Below, piece by piece: positions 22,413 to 35,421 of a stretch of DNA of 64,000 nucleotides. Position 1 is the first letter of the stretch. Each line of letters opens with the position of its first letter. Position numbers and translations under genes: made by a program. Below the pieces are notes generated by a model that saw only the letters and a program-made list of their open reading frames with translations, was not told the origin of the DNA and did not search any database. This DNA comes from Halictus rubicundus. Its lineage: Eukaryota; Arthropoda; Insecta; Hymenoptera; Halictidae. Location: contig NC_135152.1 of assembly GCF_050948215.1 (NCBI RefSeq), positions 9,024,310 through 9,088,309 of the forward strand, in the 5' to 3' direction.

Positions 22413-25400
22413 ACATCGAACCGAAATCGTGACATACTTAGACGCTCAAGAAAATTATCCTTTACTGCTATAAACATACGTATTCAGAAGAAGAGCTGTT
22501 GACAGACAGCATTCATCTTGACATGAGATCGTTTACATTTCCAGAACTATCAATTTCCTGCAATTATTGCTATTTACCTCGACGACTGTTCCGCAACAGC
22601 AGCTTCAGAGCACCCCTAAGCCCGACTAGTTTGTGACGTATCAGAGCCACTCAACGGTGTCGACACCTGAAGGATTACTGGGTCGCTTTCGAGATCTTAA
22701 TCTGGGAATTCCAATAAGTATTTGATGTAGCAAATAAATGCGAACGGCTGTTTGTACATCGATGGCGAAACCCGTCGACGAATTTAAGACCCTTCAGCGA
22801 CGCGAAGGAATCGACGAGACCCGTTCTGGAATTCAATCTGGAAATCTCCGGCGAGAATATTCGCAGGCATAGTAACAGGTCGTTCGCGCGTTTGACTCTG
22901 GTTGCGTTAAAATAACAACCGGCGACGTCGAAGCTTTCGAGTCCGATCCCCGTCCGACATAGTAAAATCTTGCTCAACGTTCCGAACAGAAGACGGGTCC
23001 CCCTTCACATTCCAGCACGAGCATCGAAATTAATTCTCGTTACTCAGCTATAGATGCCCCGGGTAACGAGCCAGCCGGCAGACAGTTGATTAATCAAGTT
23101 TAAGTCGCATGTTGGATTATACGATAACACGTAAACTCGCTTGTCAGCCATTATTCACTATCAGGGACGCGCGCGGGCTTTAACGGCGGCGATCCTCGCG
23201 AATATTTAATATAAAGTGCATCGCGAGAATGGTTGTAGCTAGTCGTTGACCGGGCACGATTCTCCCCCCGATGAAATTTGCAAAGTTATGACAATTAGAA
23301 AGTTCATCGTTCACTCGAGATGCCCCGCGAAAGGAGTCGCTGATTCACCGAGCACACGCCGCCGCGCATCACAATGAACCGTCAGGTGGCAGGTGAAAAA
23401 TCCCTGGTAAATAATCAACAGTCCGGTGAACGTCTCCAGGATCAGGGACTCGCAATTTATCATAATGTCGGCGTCACGTGGAAAGGTGCAATTTACAGGC
23501 GAGATTCGTTACGACACATGCGTACACACGTGGCTCGCTGATTTCGTTTTGATCGAGCTTGCATTCATCAAAATCAGACGTTCCGAAGGATGTTCTGTGA
23601 GTTTCAATTACCTAGATGAGCGGGCACCTCGGATCTTTTATTAATATCCCCGGTCATTTTCAATTTAGGCTGATGATAGATGCGAATTTCGATGCTTCAG
23701 TCCTCAGGCTGGACTAACGGGCTTCAAATCGTTTTTCCGATTTTCGGGACATTTTTCTCGAGAAACAGAAGCCGTTTCGTCAAGTGACTCAATTATTTGT
23801 CGTTATATTTCTCGCCCGTCCTTATAGTTGATCGCTGCTAAATAAATTAATTTAAACACGATTAACGCGTGAATGACCAAAAATTGACACGAATCGAGGT
23901 GAGTCACGCGATGACGCATTTTCGGAAGGAAGATCGTGTGCAGTTGATAATGACTCACCGAAGGCCGACGATTCGATGCAATTCAAGTGTACCGTGCGAT
24001 CTTCCCGCTGATAACATTGACCAAAATTTACATTTTACAGTGCGACTCGTTAAAACATATTTCCATGTTTGGTCCTGCAAGGGTGAACCCGCAAGAGCAA
24101 ATCTTGCTCCGTCTTTTTCACAGACAGAACATTCTTTTTCGAGCATCTCCGGCAAATGAAAATGAGAATTAGGGAAAGGATCTATCGATAAGGGAACCAT
24201 TAATTCACCGTATCGCTGGTTTTACATCGATCCAACGATTGGGAAATTCTACCTCGTTCTTCCTATCTCGCAGACATCTCGCTATCTGAATACCAGCTTT
24301 ACCTGTTGCCGGACAATTCTCGACAGAATAGATAATTTCGAAATCGAGACACGACGAGGGCGGAGTTTACCAATTTTTGTCGGCTCGTCGAACATATTAG
24401 AAATTCACTAGGAGCGGCATTTGCAATCTAATGATCACCGGTGAAAGGATGCTAGCCACAATGGGACTTGGTCATTCGGATAAAAATCATCCGATAATTT
24501 TCTACGAGCATTCTTCAAATTTGCATTCCATCTTTACTCATATGAAACTTTTTTAAAGGATACGACGTATTTCCTTCGGTCCCTGAAACTCGTAGTTAAT
24601 TTACAAGTTAATACAATTATTTGTATTATTGTAGAATTATATGTAATTCAATTAGATTCCTTTTAACCAATTTTCCACCATGACAATCCTAGCGTAATAA
24701 GACTTTTCCACTATGCTTAAACCGTGTATAAATTTTGTAACAAAGCACAGAATAATAATGACGGGCATATAACAGTTTCAATGTAATTTTATGTTTTGTT
24801 AACAAATGAAGAAATTTCATTTACAGTAGAAAATCAGAATTCGTCGTTCGAATATTTTTCCATGCTGCTCATGATCTATTGTACAAGAAGGTGACCATTT
24901 CGCGTACAATAGAAATAGAAAATCATCCACTGTATCCAACTTCCATCTTTAAAAATTCTTCAAAAATCGACACACGTTTCTAACATGTTTGGCGACGTTT
25001 CTATGGTTGATAAAGCGTAGCATGAAGCATATCCGAGCCGCTGGAGCGGCTTGGCCTCCATCGTTGTCGAACGAATTATCGTACGAAACGGTCGGAGCGC
25101 GGCACGACCATTATCGTCGGTAACGAGCCACCGTAATTTTGTCCGGTCAATTAAAAAAGTGTTAGGAGCAGATAAACCCGCGAAACGATAGGCCGTTTCC
25201 CATAGAGCCGAACTGCCGTGAGAGTGGCTCGTAGCTCAGGCTAGGCGTATATCTGGCTCGGCCGAAGAGGCGTTCCGCGCCGAGCACCGACGCCGATAGA
25301 TTCGCCGAGATAACTCTTAATGCCGTGTTAATTATCCGTTGGTGGTTGGCAATTACTGTTGGAATAACCGAACGCCCTAAATTCCGCCGCCGCCACACTT

Positions 25401-27228
25401 CATGAAGAACGCGTCGACCCGGTAGAACCGGACTTGGGTGCTGATGATGCTTTATTGATCAACCTCGCTCGTTACCTTACTGCGAGACGCTCTCTGTTCG
25501 TTGTAGTCGGCCTCTCTATTAACGCTTTTTACGATTTCGTTTTTGCCCCTCGCCGCGAGCAGCGTGAACTGTTCGCTCGGTTCGGGCGAAAAGTAATCGC
25601 GATGATTCGAAGCAAAGTCATTCGCGGCGCGGTCTGCGAAGAGGTGCCGCGGATGTTGCAAGCGGACTAACGATCTCTCCAAGTTTTCCGGCGCGATCGT
25701 GCGAAACTGTCGCCACTAATCCGTTACGGATTAAATTTCTATTTGTTGCTCTGAACAATAAGAGACCTCCGAACTTCCATTAACTTCCTCTCTTTTGTGA
25801 ATGTATTAATTCACTGCAAATTATCGCAATTATTCCTCATCTGAACCCACCAGTTCGTGCGTTCGCGTCTCGCACGTTTAATTTGTTTTCCCGCGAGCGT
25901 ACACATTTCTGGCAATTAATGATTCGTTTAAGTGTACAAAAACGAACATCTAAGACAGCAAGATTTTCTAAAGATTCGATTTTTAATTTGTTTGTAGCAA
26001 GGAAAATTCTACGATACGAGCATTCAGCTGTATCGTTATCCACTATTTCACACAGTCGAGTTCTAATTGAGTCTCGAATCAGCTCTCCATTAGAATAAAA
26101 TAACTGTGCAACGCTTTTCGAAAGTGACAATTAGAACAGCGTTTCCGCGTGCAGAGTGACATACAGCTCCTTGATCAAATTCGTAGCGGAAACAGTTTGG
26201 AGAAAGTCAATTTGTTGGTGTGATAATCGCTTTTGAGGGACAGGAAGAATAACGAGATTTGCAGTCAATTTCGTGAATAGGGTATTTCAGAACATCGCGG
26301 TAGCTGTACAGAAAAAAAACTCGCGGCGCGTGTTTAATGCGAAAATAAGGGTGAGTCGTTCGCAGATAATATTCTTTCGATGGGAGCCTAATCGACCAAT
26401 TCAGGCTGTTACGCAGAAATCTGCGGTCGGAGCATTCGGCGAGATGCAGACATGCAGAAATGTTCGGTCGTAATCGGCTCTGGGTATCATCCTCAAACTA
26501 TATTCTCGAGAAAAGGCGTGAAGAGAGTATCACAATTTTCTTTGCGGTGAGAATCATCATACTGCTTGTTACGAACGAAGCAAAGAATTCACTGGAATTT
26601 ATACCGGTATTACTTGAAATACTTTATCGAGTTTATTGCACTGTATTAATATTGAATTGCATGTGCTAAGTAATTTTTTCAGTATGCAGTAAAGGACGTG
26701 AACAAATTTTGTTTTTGGTATTAGAATTTCTAAAACTTTTTAGTAACCTCAGAAGCCTCGGAAAAGCACAGTGAGATAATATGTGCAAATTAAATTGCAA
26801 CAAGCTTCAAAAATAAAAATTTATGTAAGTGCTGAAAAGAATAATTTTCATGAAGTTTACTTCTTTGAATATTTCTAACACTTCAAGCTTCTAATCATCA
26901 ATACACATTTTTAAAAATTTTTTCCAAAGCAGTTTTATAATCTTAATATTTGTAAAATAAAAAATCTAACGATTTTGTCGTGTTTAGTACCTAATTTAAT
27001 TCCGGTACCAAATTCCCCGCACGCTGTGAAATTGCAAATAACCTTTTCCAGCTGATTTGAAGAGACACAAATGGATATCGAGTAAAAATTCTCAAGTCAA
27101 AAAAATAGATCTATTGTTTCGCGATAAGATAAAGATGAAATTTCCGTGGCAGCAACATCAACAAGATTACCCACGGTAATGCGGTCCGTATCGTTTCGTA
27201 ATTTGTTGCGAGAAATTGATACGAGTTA

Positions 27229-27239
27229 GGGGGGGGGGG
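27229..27239 (+). repeat. G homopolymer, 11 bases
   Basis: An uninterrupted G run after GAGTTA. Confidence 0.9.
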
Positions 27240-28294
27240 CGAGATAGCAGCCATAACCAGCGTTAAATTCGAGCAATAGCGAGGCCACGATGCGTCGAGC
27301 TGCACGTGATGCTGCAGTTCGTTGCAATTAAACCTCACCGGCAATTGGCGTGCCCGTCCTGTTATTACGATCAGATAATCCGAGCGTAACGTTCCACGAG
27401 AACAGGTGGATGGTTCAAGGGCACAGGCTGGCCTCTGACGCGATGCACCTTTCTGGATTCACTCGGATGCATTTTCACTTTCGTTCGAACACACCGACAG
27501 CGCGACTGCATAGCTCGGTGCGCCGGACTCTCGAGGCAGCGGGTCTGATTAAAATCGGGAGCATAAACATTTTATGAATGCAGACCGTGCTTGCTGCAAG
27601 AACCAGGATTAGTTGCTTTAATTAGCGGGATTCATCTACTGCGTTATCCAATGCAGTGGAGTAATCGATGCACTTGCGTAAATACATGTATATTGCGTTT
27701 GAATTGTTGCTTCGTACATTCTTTAGACAATTCAAAACCTCGACAATTTTATGAAATGCCCGATTGACCTTTGGATCAATTAAACTTGTGGGATATAAAA
27801 ATCTTATTCTTGTGCATCGAAATACCATTGCTGAAGAAAATGGAATTTCCTGCGAACTTTTGTTTCCCAAAATTTGTCTGGAAAAGTATAAACTCGTGGC
27901 CTTTCTAAAAAATCAACTTGACAAACCGAAGGAGTATGTTCACAGATGCCAAGGACAACAAAAGACTGTTCTAAAAGTGGTACTTCCTAAAATAGTGTTC
28001 TGTGCTGAACCAACGATTCATCGTAGCATTCTAAATTAAGCGCGCGATCCTTTATCAAACGCGAATTCCCGGCGTGCTCGATTTGCTTAAAAAATGTCTC
28101 GGAATGTTCCTCGCTCAGGTTCGATATTTCACGAACCCTATCAACGTTATCTCGGCGCGGTCCCGGCTTCTAATTACAAGTTGCCATTTATAGTATAGCG
28201 CTGCTGAAAGCTGGCCTGCGCCTCGAGGAAGCATTGTCCTTTGCGGAACGGTATTAAAACAGAGGCCCGCGAGCGAACAAGAAATCGACAACGG

Positions 28295-28331
28295 CAGAAA
28301 CAGAAACAGAAACAGAAACAGAAACAGAAAC
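28295..28331. repeat. (CAGAAA)n microsatellite
   Basis: About six CAGAAA units. They produce the QKQKQK run of the frame at 28241-28585 and the FCFCFC run on the other strand, so those frames are artefacts. Confidence 0.9.
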
Positions 28332-29210
28332 GAAAACGACCCTGGCCGGATCTCCGAGTCGTGAGCATCATCGGCCGCCATATTTCATGCACTGTTTTCG
28401 TGCGATACTTCGTTCATATTTCAGGCTTATCAACGCGTGCCCAGGGGGTAGCCGCCCCTGCGTTTCTGTCTGCTCCAACAGCCAATTATAATCGGATTTT
28501 TTCACAGGAAAGTACAGAAGTACATCGTTGTTCTTCGTTCCTCGGCGTCGTAAATAACGAGAAACACGGTGAAGAGTGTCGATGAGCATTTTTCGAGACT
28601 GTTTCTCGCTTCGAGGCGAATCCGCGGGAGGAACGATGATTCATATTTTCATATGACCTGGCCCCGTTCAAATACCTATATATAGCTTTCTGGGAGGAGC
28701 ACCGCGATCATGGAATTCTTTGCACGTGCTGCTGCGTCCTCCGAACAAATCATTTCTGCTTCAAATATCTTCGGGGAACTATAAATCCATCGGCACGGCC
28801 GCACAGCTTCCAGGAATATCGGACATAGCGATCCACGGTGACGAAGAATTCGAGGATTTCTAAGGAAATCCCGTTCTCTAGATCAGACAGTACGTCATCT
28901 AGAATCTAGATCAACGTTTCTTTTTAGGCTTCATTTTTCTCATATTATTCTAAGTTAACCTTTCTGGTACACCGAGGCGGTGGTAAAAATTAATACAAGT
29001 CAGAAACAAATGTTTTAAAAATTCGTTAAAAAGGAAAGAAATATCACGTTCTTAATAAGAAAATAAAACATATAGATACAGATTTTTTGTGTACATAATT
29101 TTATGTTATAAGAGTCAGTCTAACGTGAGAAGATATTTTCAATATTTTTATTACGCCGCTTCGGCTTAATAAAGGATATTATAATTTTTATAAAATTAGC
29201 ACGTGATAAC

Positions 29211-29407
29211 TAGACCTTGCGGATCTTTGCGCAAAATAAAAATTTTCTACCTAAAATGCAACAGACTCGAGTGAAAACGAAATTTATTTTCTCTGTTAGT
29301 ATGTTGATGAAAATAATGTAACAGTATTTTAAAATTTTTCTAATGTTTTTACTGTTTTGAAATACGCCTACCCATTTTTGTCATAAACGCATAAAATCCG
29401 CAATCTA
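29211..29407 (+). mobile_element. hAT-like MITE, full copy with 8-bp target duplication
   Basis: The left end TAGACCTTGCGGATCTTTG and right end AATCCGCAATCTA are near-mirrors of TAGACTGCGGAT. Immediately outside, GTGATAAC occurs at 29203-29210 and again at 29408-29415, an exact 8-bp target-site duplication. Eight-base duplications are characteristic of hAT transposons (also of P elements). The interior block ATGTTTTTACTGTTTTGAAAT...TACCCATTTTTGTCATAAAC is shared with 39566-39743 and 54504-54689. No coding capacity in 197 bp. Confidence 0.88.
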
Positions 29408-29415
29408 GTGATAAC

Positions 29416-30032
29416 ACTTTCAAAGTGTCTGGCTTCTAATTAATTATGCGACGTCCAGGTCATTCGGTCATTGATTAACGTGCCCGTTTGAAGCGAACGC
29501 GTAATTCGCAATCAACGCATCACTTTCGCTCATGTTACCTAGATTTCAATCCTGCCGCTATAGTTCATGCATTCTACCGGCCGCTTTCAGCTCGCCAATA
29601 ATTAAAATACCAAAAGACTGAACCGCCTATTACCGAACAGCCGTCAATTCTGCTCATTCTACGTGTTTCTGAGTGACCGGATCGGTATGATAATGACTAA
29701 GCGATTTCGCGCGATCGAACCGATCGACGGGACGATCGTGTAATCGATACCGAGCCCGTGGCGATCGAGAAAACCGCGGAAAATAACAGGAATATTTATA
29801 ATAAACCCTATTATCATGATCGAATGCAACGAGTAACCACATTGTGGCAGTATATCTTACCATCTAAAAGGAACTCTCTTTTGTTCTCTAATTTCATGCT
29901 ACCGCTAGATAGAATCTTTTAAGGCATCTCGCAACTATAATGCAATTATATTACCGAAAACAATGGAATTATTATTTTTTGAAGTGTACAATTGATAGAC
30001 GCGTCTGCACCGAAAATAAGTAGAAACGTATA
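29416..30032. other. Non-genic gap between two MITEs
   Basis: Mixed-composition sequence. A 69-codon minus frame near 29654-29863 is unsupported. Nothing else seen. Confidence 0.5.
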
Positions 30033-30040
30033 GTTACAAA

Positions 30041-30253
30041 TTTTTCACGGATTCTTTTACGGGGAATTTGTTACGGGTTTTGACGGCAAAATAAAATTTG
30101 CGTTCGTTGCAAGAGCTACAGAGACATTTGTTTCCCTTAATAATTCTGCTAAGTTGAAAATAGTAAACGGGATTATTAAATTGTCCAAGAGCTTTTACCG
30201 CGTTGCATTTGATCTACTCATTTCTGTCAGGAATGCATGAAGTCCGCAGTCTA
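30041..30253 (+). mobile_element. hAT-like MITE, diverged copy with target duplication
   Basis: The right end is a good match (GAAGTCCGCAGTCTA). The left end (TTTTTCACGGATTCTTTT) is worn but alignable to TAGACTGCGGATCTTT. Flanks are GTTACAAA at 30033-30040 and GTTATAAA at 30254-30261, 7 of 8 matching, which supports these borders. The middle (AAATAAAATTTGCG, GAAAATAGTAAA, CTACTCATTTCTGTCAGGAA) follows the order of the full copies. Confidence 0.75.
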
Positions 30254-30261
30254 GTTATAAA

Positions 30262-30778
30262 TAAACAAACGAGTATTTCTCGAACAATAAACTCCTCTTT
30301 TCTCTTTTCATAAATCCCGACGATACGGCTGTTGCTTTAACGAGATAAATGGAATCTTTGGGCGAACACAACGAGCACGAGTCGCGACTCCATCGCACGG
30401 TAAAACTTCAAAGGCGAAATACCACGGATTCTCGTTCGCCCATTCGCTGCCGGCATGATCTAAAAATCTTCGTACTAATTATGAGCGCAGATGCGTCCGC
30501 GGGCATCGTGGCACCGTGATCTAATTAAAAGGCCAGCCTTGAGCGTGCCTTTACGCTGGTCGGTACCATTTATCCGTGAATAAAAAAAGGAAAACGTACT
30601 CGTGGAACGAGGTAATCTGTTGTGCCGTGTATGTCGCTGGTAATATCCAGCGTGCTGCTAATATAACGTCAGATTTATCACTTTGGTATCAATCTTCTTA
30701 CATAAAGTACTCGTACGTGCCCCAGAGGAAATTCTCTTCTCGGGAAAGTGCCATTTTTATTCGACCTATATCCACTCG
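30262..30778. other. Non-genic stretch
   Basis: A 78-codon frame at 30576-30812 is not supported by motif or splice signals. No repeat recognised before 30779. Confidence 0.5.
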
Positions 30779-30987
30779 ACTAATCGCTGATCAACAAATC
30801 GTTTTTGCATAAATTCAGACGTTTGGTGATTAAATTACTGCTACATGAATTGCCCGATGATTTGTTCTTCTATTTGTTCTTCTTAGATTCTATCTAATTG
30901 TACTCGCTGACTAGCAAACCACGTTTGCATAAATTCAGACTTTTGTGGAATCGAATTACTGTGGCATGAATTGCTGGATGAATTTCT
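30779..30987. repeat. Diverged tandem duplication, unit about 124 bp
   Basis: CGCTGATCAACAAATCGTTT through GCATAAATTCAGACG, AATTACTGCTACATGAATTG at 30783-30863 recurs as CGCTGACTAGCAAACCACGT through GCATAAATTCAGACT, AATTACTGTGGCATGAATTG at 30905-30987. Confidence 0.75.
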
Positions 30988-31096
30988 GATATTACTGCAA
31001 AACTGCTTAAACAATTTCGTTATTAAAAAGAAACACCTTTTTATGCAGTCACACTACTTTTCTAGAATGCATTATAACTTTTATTTCTAAATTTAA

Positions 31097-31343
31097 TTAA
31101 TACGTTAAGTGCCAAAAATCAATCCCAGAGATTCTCACAAAATCAGTGTAATTTAATTAATGTAACCGAAACTAGAAATTCAAAATGTGTTACAGGGGCT
31201 GCTGTCTTGCCCCGTCTGAATTCTAAAGATCCTAATAAAATTCGGTTTATCTGGATATGTCACAATAAAAATGAATTTCTAAACCTAGTCAAAAATCACT
31301 GTCAGTCATACATATGTGACTGACGTGGCAGTTAACGTGTTAA
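31097..31343. mobile_element. TTAA-bounded MITE, TGCCA family, copy 2
   Basis: The left end TTAATACGTTAAGTGCCA is mirrored by the right end TGGCAGTTAACGTGTTAA, with TTAA at both edges. The interior is the reverse complement of the copy at 20033, with shared blocks CCCAGAGATTCTCACAAAAT, AAACTAGAAATTC and CAGTCATACATATGTGACTG. The shared interior shows the two are one family and not merely look-alike ends. Confidence 0.88.
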
Positions 31344-32680
31344 ATAACGTTTCATTAACATGGCAGAATATTTTCCACGAAAAATTCATTTGTTAAGGCG
31401 CATGGTAGTTAGCAATTCTACATGGAAGAAAATGGTTTGAAACGTTATTTAGTCTAACAAAGAAAATCGTGTCGAGTAGATATGTAGATTAGCGTATGAT
31501 GGACGGAACGGTTAAAAGGTGGCGTGAAAAACGTGCTGAATTACCTGTGGTGCACTCTCGCCGTTGCGTCGTGTTGCATCACAACATGATCTCTAAACTA
31601 TAGAACACATCGTTGGAAAGGCGAGCGCAGAATGCGAAACGCAATGGACTGGGTCGAAGTGAGATCGCTGTCTAATCCGAAAATCCAGCGAGAGCCACCT
31701 GCAGACCGATTGCTAATTGAGAGGGGGGAGGGGGGGATTATGCTTTGGCCGGTCTTAACGAGCGGGCTCGGCAGATTTGCGACGCGATATCTGGTAGCGA
31801 TTTAATTGAACAATTCGATGAAATAGTTCCCGTTGTCTGAACAGCATCGACGGTTCCCCCGGCTTAACGAGCGGCTGCGGGTCGTTTCGCGAAACTTTAT
31901 AAAAGCGATTTAAAGGGGGAACGTTAACGGGGGAGAGAAAAAAAAGCATTCGGTGCTCTCGGTACACGGACACCCGGCCGCGTACGAATAATTATTATTG
32001 AATCATCCGGTTACACGCGATAATCTGCTGGCTGATCTCCGACCGGATTAAAACGTTGTACGGTTTTTCGAGGCGAGAGGAGAGCCGGTTCTACGGCACG
32101 ATAAAAGCGTTTTAATTAAGTATTGAGCGCCGGCGCGCCGCGTTATTTATTTTCGTTCACTCCGCTGTTTCCATTATTCATTTACCCCTACGCTATTTCT
32201 TTGCCTCTCGCTCCGCGGCCGAGCCGATGCTGCCGCCATGCCGTCCCGAATATAATAACGAACGATTTTTCGTTTTAATCCCCCTAGCGAACGGACGGGA
32301 TTGCTGCCCGTGTAATGGCCACAGCGTCGTGTTAATTACAAAATAGCGTTCCCCGCTTTGTTTTGCTCGTTTACCGGCTAAACGCCGCACCGCGATCCGA
32401 GTTTGTTAATACTTCCCGCTGCTTCTATCGGCGCACGCTTTCACGAGGGGAGCATCGAACGTGAGACAATGACTTTATCGCGATGAGGAGGGGAATCTTT
32501 TTTAACGTTAAAATATTATTCTGTTGCGCGTTAGTCAAATTAACGTTAAACCTACCATCGTTATTTAACAATTACAGGAATTAACACCGTTCTTGGAGAT
32601 CTTCTAATTTCCCCCCTTCACCTTCACGTTTTCTGAAACTGAATGTTAAACATGTGAATCAAAAATATTCACATGAAATA
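31344..32680. other. Non-genic stretch upstream of mariner copy 1
   Basis: Contains a G-rich run at 31721-31737 (GAGGGGGGAGGGGGGG) and CG-rich patches at 31830-32230. Short minus frames at 31755-31973 and 32193-32390 have no support. Confidence 0.5.
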
Positions 32681-33953
32681 TTAGGGGTACCCATAAATAA
32701 TCAATTATTTGCAAAGAATTTGTTTTGCCTTTAGTTCTGTACCGATCGTTGAAGAGCAAACACGTATTCTTTTACAGTTTTCGGTAAAGCAGCCTGTGTT
32801 CAAAATATTCTACAAAGTATAATTTTTTTTACAACCCAGTAATAAAATGGCGGCGTCTGTACCTTCCGAGGATCATATTCGTCATTGGATACTTTTTCAT
32901 TTTCATGCTGGATTTAATGCAACGGTAATAACAAAGAAAATTAGCGATGTTTATGGAGATGTTTTGAAGGTCAACAAGTGTCAACGTTGGCTCAGAAGGT
33001 TTGCTGCTGGTAATTATGATCTCTCTGACAGGCCTCGAAGTGGAAGACCAGTTGAATTTGATAATGACACCCTAAAATCTAGTGGAAGCTGATCCAAAAT
33101 TAAGTATACTAGAATTATCGAGAAGCCTCGGGTCCACACGGTCAACTATACAAAGGCACCTACACGAAATGGGAAATGCATATAGGCAAGGAATATGGGC
33201 ACCGCATCAATTATCTGAGACCAACAAGAATATTCGTCGATCAATTTGCACTTCATTGCTATTCAGATTTCGTAGAGTTCCATTTCTTAACAGAATCGTT
33301 ACCGGAGACGAAAAATGGTTTCTTTATGATAACATAAAGCGTTCCAAGCAATGGCTTTCTGCAAATCAAACCGCAATATCAACCCCTGAACCTAGCTTAT
33401 CACTTAGAAAGGTGTTACTGTGCATGTGGTGGGATTGTCATGGCATAATTCACTTTGAGTTGTTGAAACCTGGAGAAACAGTTACTGCTGAGTTGTATTG
33501 TCAGCAGTTACAACGGCTGTATTCAGGACTATTGAAAAAGAGGGCATCTTTAGTCCACAGAAAAGGTGTAATACTGCAAATTGACAATGCCCGGCCCCGT
33601 ACAGCGAAATTCACTCAGGAAAAAATCAAAGAATTGCAATGGGAAGTTTTACCGCACCCCCCGTACTCACCGGATATTGCTCCCTCTGACTATCATCTTT
33701 GCAGATCTCTGGAGCATTATTTAAGAAATAAAACATTCACCTCTGTAGAAGATGTAAGATGGCACCTTGAGTCATATTTTGCTTCACGAACCCTGGATTT
33801 CTATCAGAGGGGGATTGAAAATTTGCAGGAAAGATGGCAAACTGTCCTTGATAATGATGTAGATTATATAATAAATTAAGAAATAAAAACCTGGATTTGC
33901 TACAAAGTTTGTTTTAGATTTCAAAATAATTCATTACTTATGAGTCCCCCTAA
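32681..33953 (+). mobile_element. mariner transposon, copy 1 (1273 bp)
   Basis: Ends are TTAGGGGTACCCATAAATAA at the left and the reverse complement of TTAGGGGGACTCATAAGTAA at the right. Similarity continues inward (TCAATTATTTGCAAA against TGAATTATTTTGAAA). TA occurs immediately outside both ends, the known target of Tc1/mariner elements. Length and layout, with one intron-less transposase between short UTRs, are those of a full mariner. It is structurally complete but its gene is broken. The subfamily was not determined. Confidence 0.95.
32847..33879 (+). pseudogene. mariner transposase, frameshifted
   Basis: The enzyme would cut the element out at its TIRs and insert it at TA sites. The first frame (32847-33080) holds the N-terminal DNA-binding region, ending in the mariner motif DLSDRPRSGRPVEFDND. 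At 33080/33081 two bases are missing compared with copy 2 (TCT-AGTGG against TCTCTAGTGG), giving a premature TGA at 33090. The second frame (33082-33879) continues with WAPHQL, TGDEKW (first catalytic Asp), QIDNARPR (second Asp) and PYSPDIAPSDYHL (third Asp). Exactly 34 residues separate the second and third Asp, the D,D34D signature of mariner. All three catalytic residues remain. The usual ARPH reads ARPR and DYHLF reads DYHLC. It cannot make a functional enzyme. Confidence 0.95.
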
Positions 33954-34251
33954 TAGAACTGTCCATCATTGCCCGGTGGCCGTGACACTCTACTCTCCGC
34001 TAAGTGTGCGCTACTGCGCATCTTCGGTACGTTTGGATCTAGCTGACGCGGGGTCGTTAACCCGGTTTGATCCGTCGGGTTCGTTAACGTCCGGCTAGTT
34101 CGGTGAGGACGGATCGATTTAATCGGTGATCGATAACGCGCGACGACCGGAGAAAGGGGGTACTGAGAGGTTTACGGCGACTTCTAAAGTTCAATAGCAA
34201 CCGGCGCAGGCAAGGTTCGCCGCTATTTATTTTATAGGCGTGCTCCACTTG

Positions 34252-34276
34252 CCGGCCGGCCGGCCGGCCGGGCCCG
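34252..34276. repeat. (GGCC)n low-complexity tract
   Basis: About five GCCG/GGCC units running into GGGCCCGGG. Self-complementary throughout. Confidence 0.85.
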
Positions 34277-34650
34277 GGAGAGGCCAGCCTCCATTCACCG
34301 AAAGAGAGAGGAAGGAAGCGAGGGGGCTGGCGTAGACAGAGAAAGAGCGTGCAACCGGGGGGACAGAAAGAAATCAAGGTTTACGATGCTGCACTTTAGC
34401 TGTTTCTGCATGCCACCGCGCGGCGCAGCGAAACGCGGTGTTGCACCGTGCACAGCCCCGGCCAGGCCTGGCCAGGATTTACGCGACAAGTTTCCACGGC
34501 TCACTTCGCGGATCCCATCCGCTCTGGATTCTTTGGAAAGATATCGCGCGTATAACTCTTCGTTCGGCTGCTCGAAACAACATAGATATTTTGCTCTTTT
34601 CATTTCGTGCGGTCCCGCGTATCTATACGCGCGTACGTGCATGTACATAC

Positions 34651-34667
34651 GTATATATATATATATG
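34651..34667. repeat. (TA)n tract
   Basis: A short alternating TATATATATATATATG stretch after ACATACG. Confidence 0.85.
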
Positions 34668-35421
34668 CAAACCGGTTTAAATCCCCCTCAAATGAAGTTC
34701 GGATCATTTGCCAATGGAATTGCTTCGTTGCGGATCCGTTCGTTGATAATAACGCAATCTGCTCGTTTGATCCTTTTCACTTTTTTACCGCGCGCCGCAT
34801 TCTTCTAGATCCCCCGGCCAACTTCTCTCTTTCTTTCGCGAACGAGCGCGCGCACGCCAAGCAAATGACAGCCGACAAAACGCAACGACCGCTTTCTATT
34901 CGTTACTTGCGCGTACGCGGACTAATTGCGCCGAACAGACTTTCCGCCAGGTCCCGCCGTGCCGTTAATAAACCGTCATTCACCTGTGCTAAGCAAGCGC
35001 AACAGGTAGACACGATTTGCACGGGTAGCGCACGCGCCACAAAAAATTATCGTTCATCTCGCGCGCGGAGCGTAAAACCCAAAATGTTAATCACTGAACT
35101 CTGTAAAGACTCCATAGATTCGGAGAACTTCATTTGCAATTAGTATTTCAGATTTGCCAGAGTGATTGCAGGCAGAACCGCGTCAGTTGCGTCTCTTCAA
35201 CGCGCGGTGCATGTAGCTGTCTAGTTACGAAAAGACGTGATAGTGAAAGAAGCGAGGATTGACATAGTGGCGACATATATAGTAGAAGTGGGAGATTCCA
35301 TGCAGTTTATTGGGATCCACGATAGTCGCAGGAACCTCGATGCTTGTAGGCTTTTTCAGTCCTGTTTCGTGTACTACCAAGGTTCTACTGTACTAGGCTC
35401 TGTGGTTCTTTCCGCTAGATA

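Larger units (their letters stand above)
22413..29202. other. Long non-genic stretch
   Basis: Nearly 6.8 kb with no supportable exon or dispersed repeat. CG-rich patches lie at 22750-23350, 25030-25700 and 28030-28450, and AT-rich DNA at 24500-24980 and 26640-27000. The longest frames (96-114 codons) overlap others on the opposite strand. Only the simple repeats at 27229 and 28295 stand out. Confidence 0.5.
33954..35421. other. Non-genic stretch with low-complexity islands
   Basis: CG-rich DNA from 34080 to 35060 with frames of 80-178 codons on both strands; the 178-codon frame at 34607-35143 begins in the ATATAT tract and has no motif. GGTTCTACTGTA at 35381-35392 resembles the right-hand tip of the pogo-like element at 59768 and may be a relic. 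Confidence 0.5.

Noticed and set aside
28241..28585. 114-codon frame with QKQKQK
   Set aside because: The low-complexity part is a (CAGAAA)n microsatellite translated in one of several open frames.
34607..35143. 178-codon plus frame
   Set aside because: It begins in a TATATA tract and continues through CG-rich DNA with no recognisable domain; other frames overlap it.
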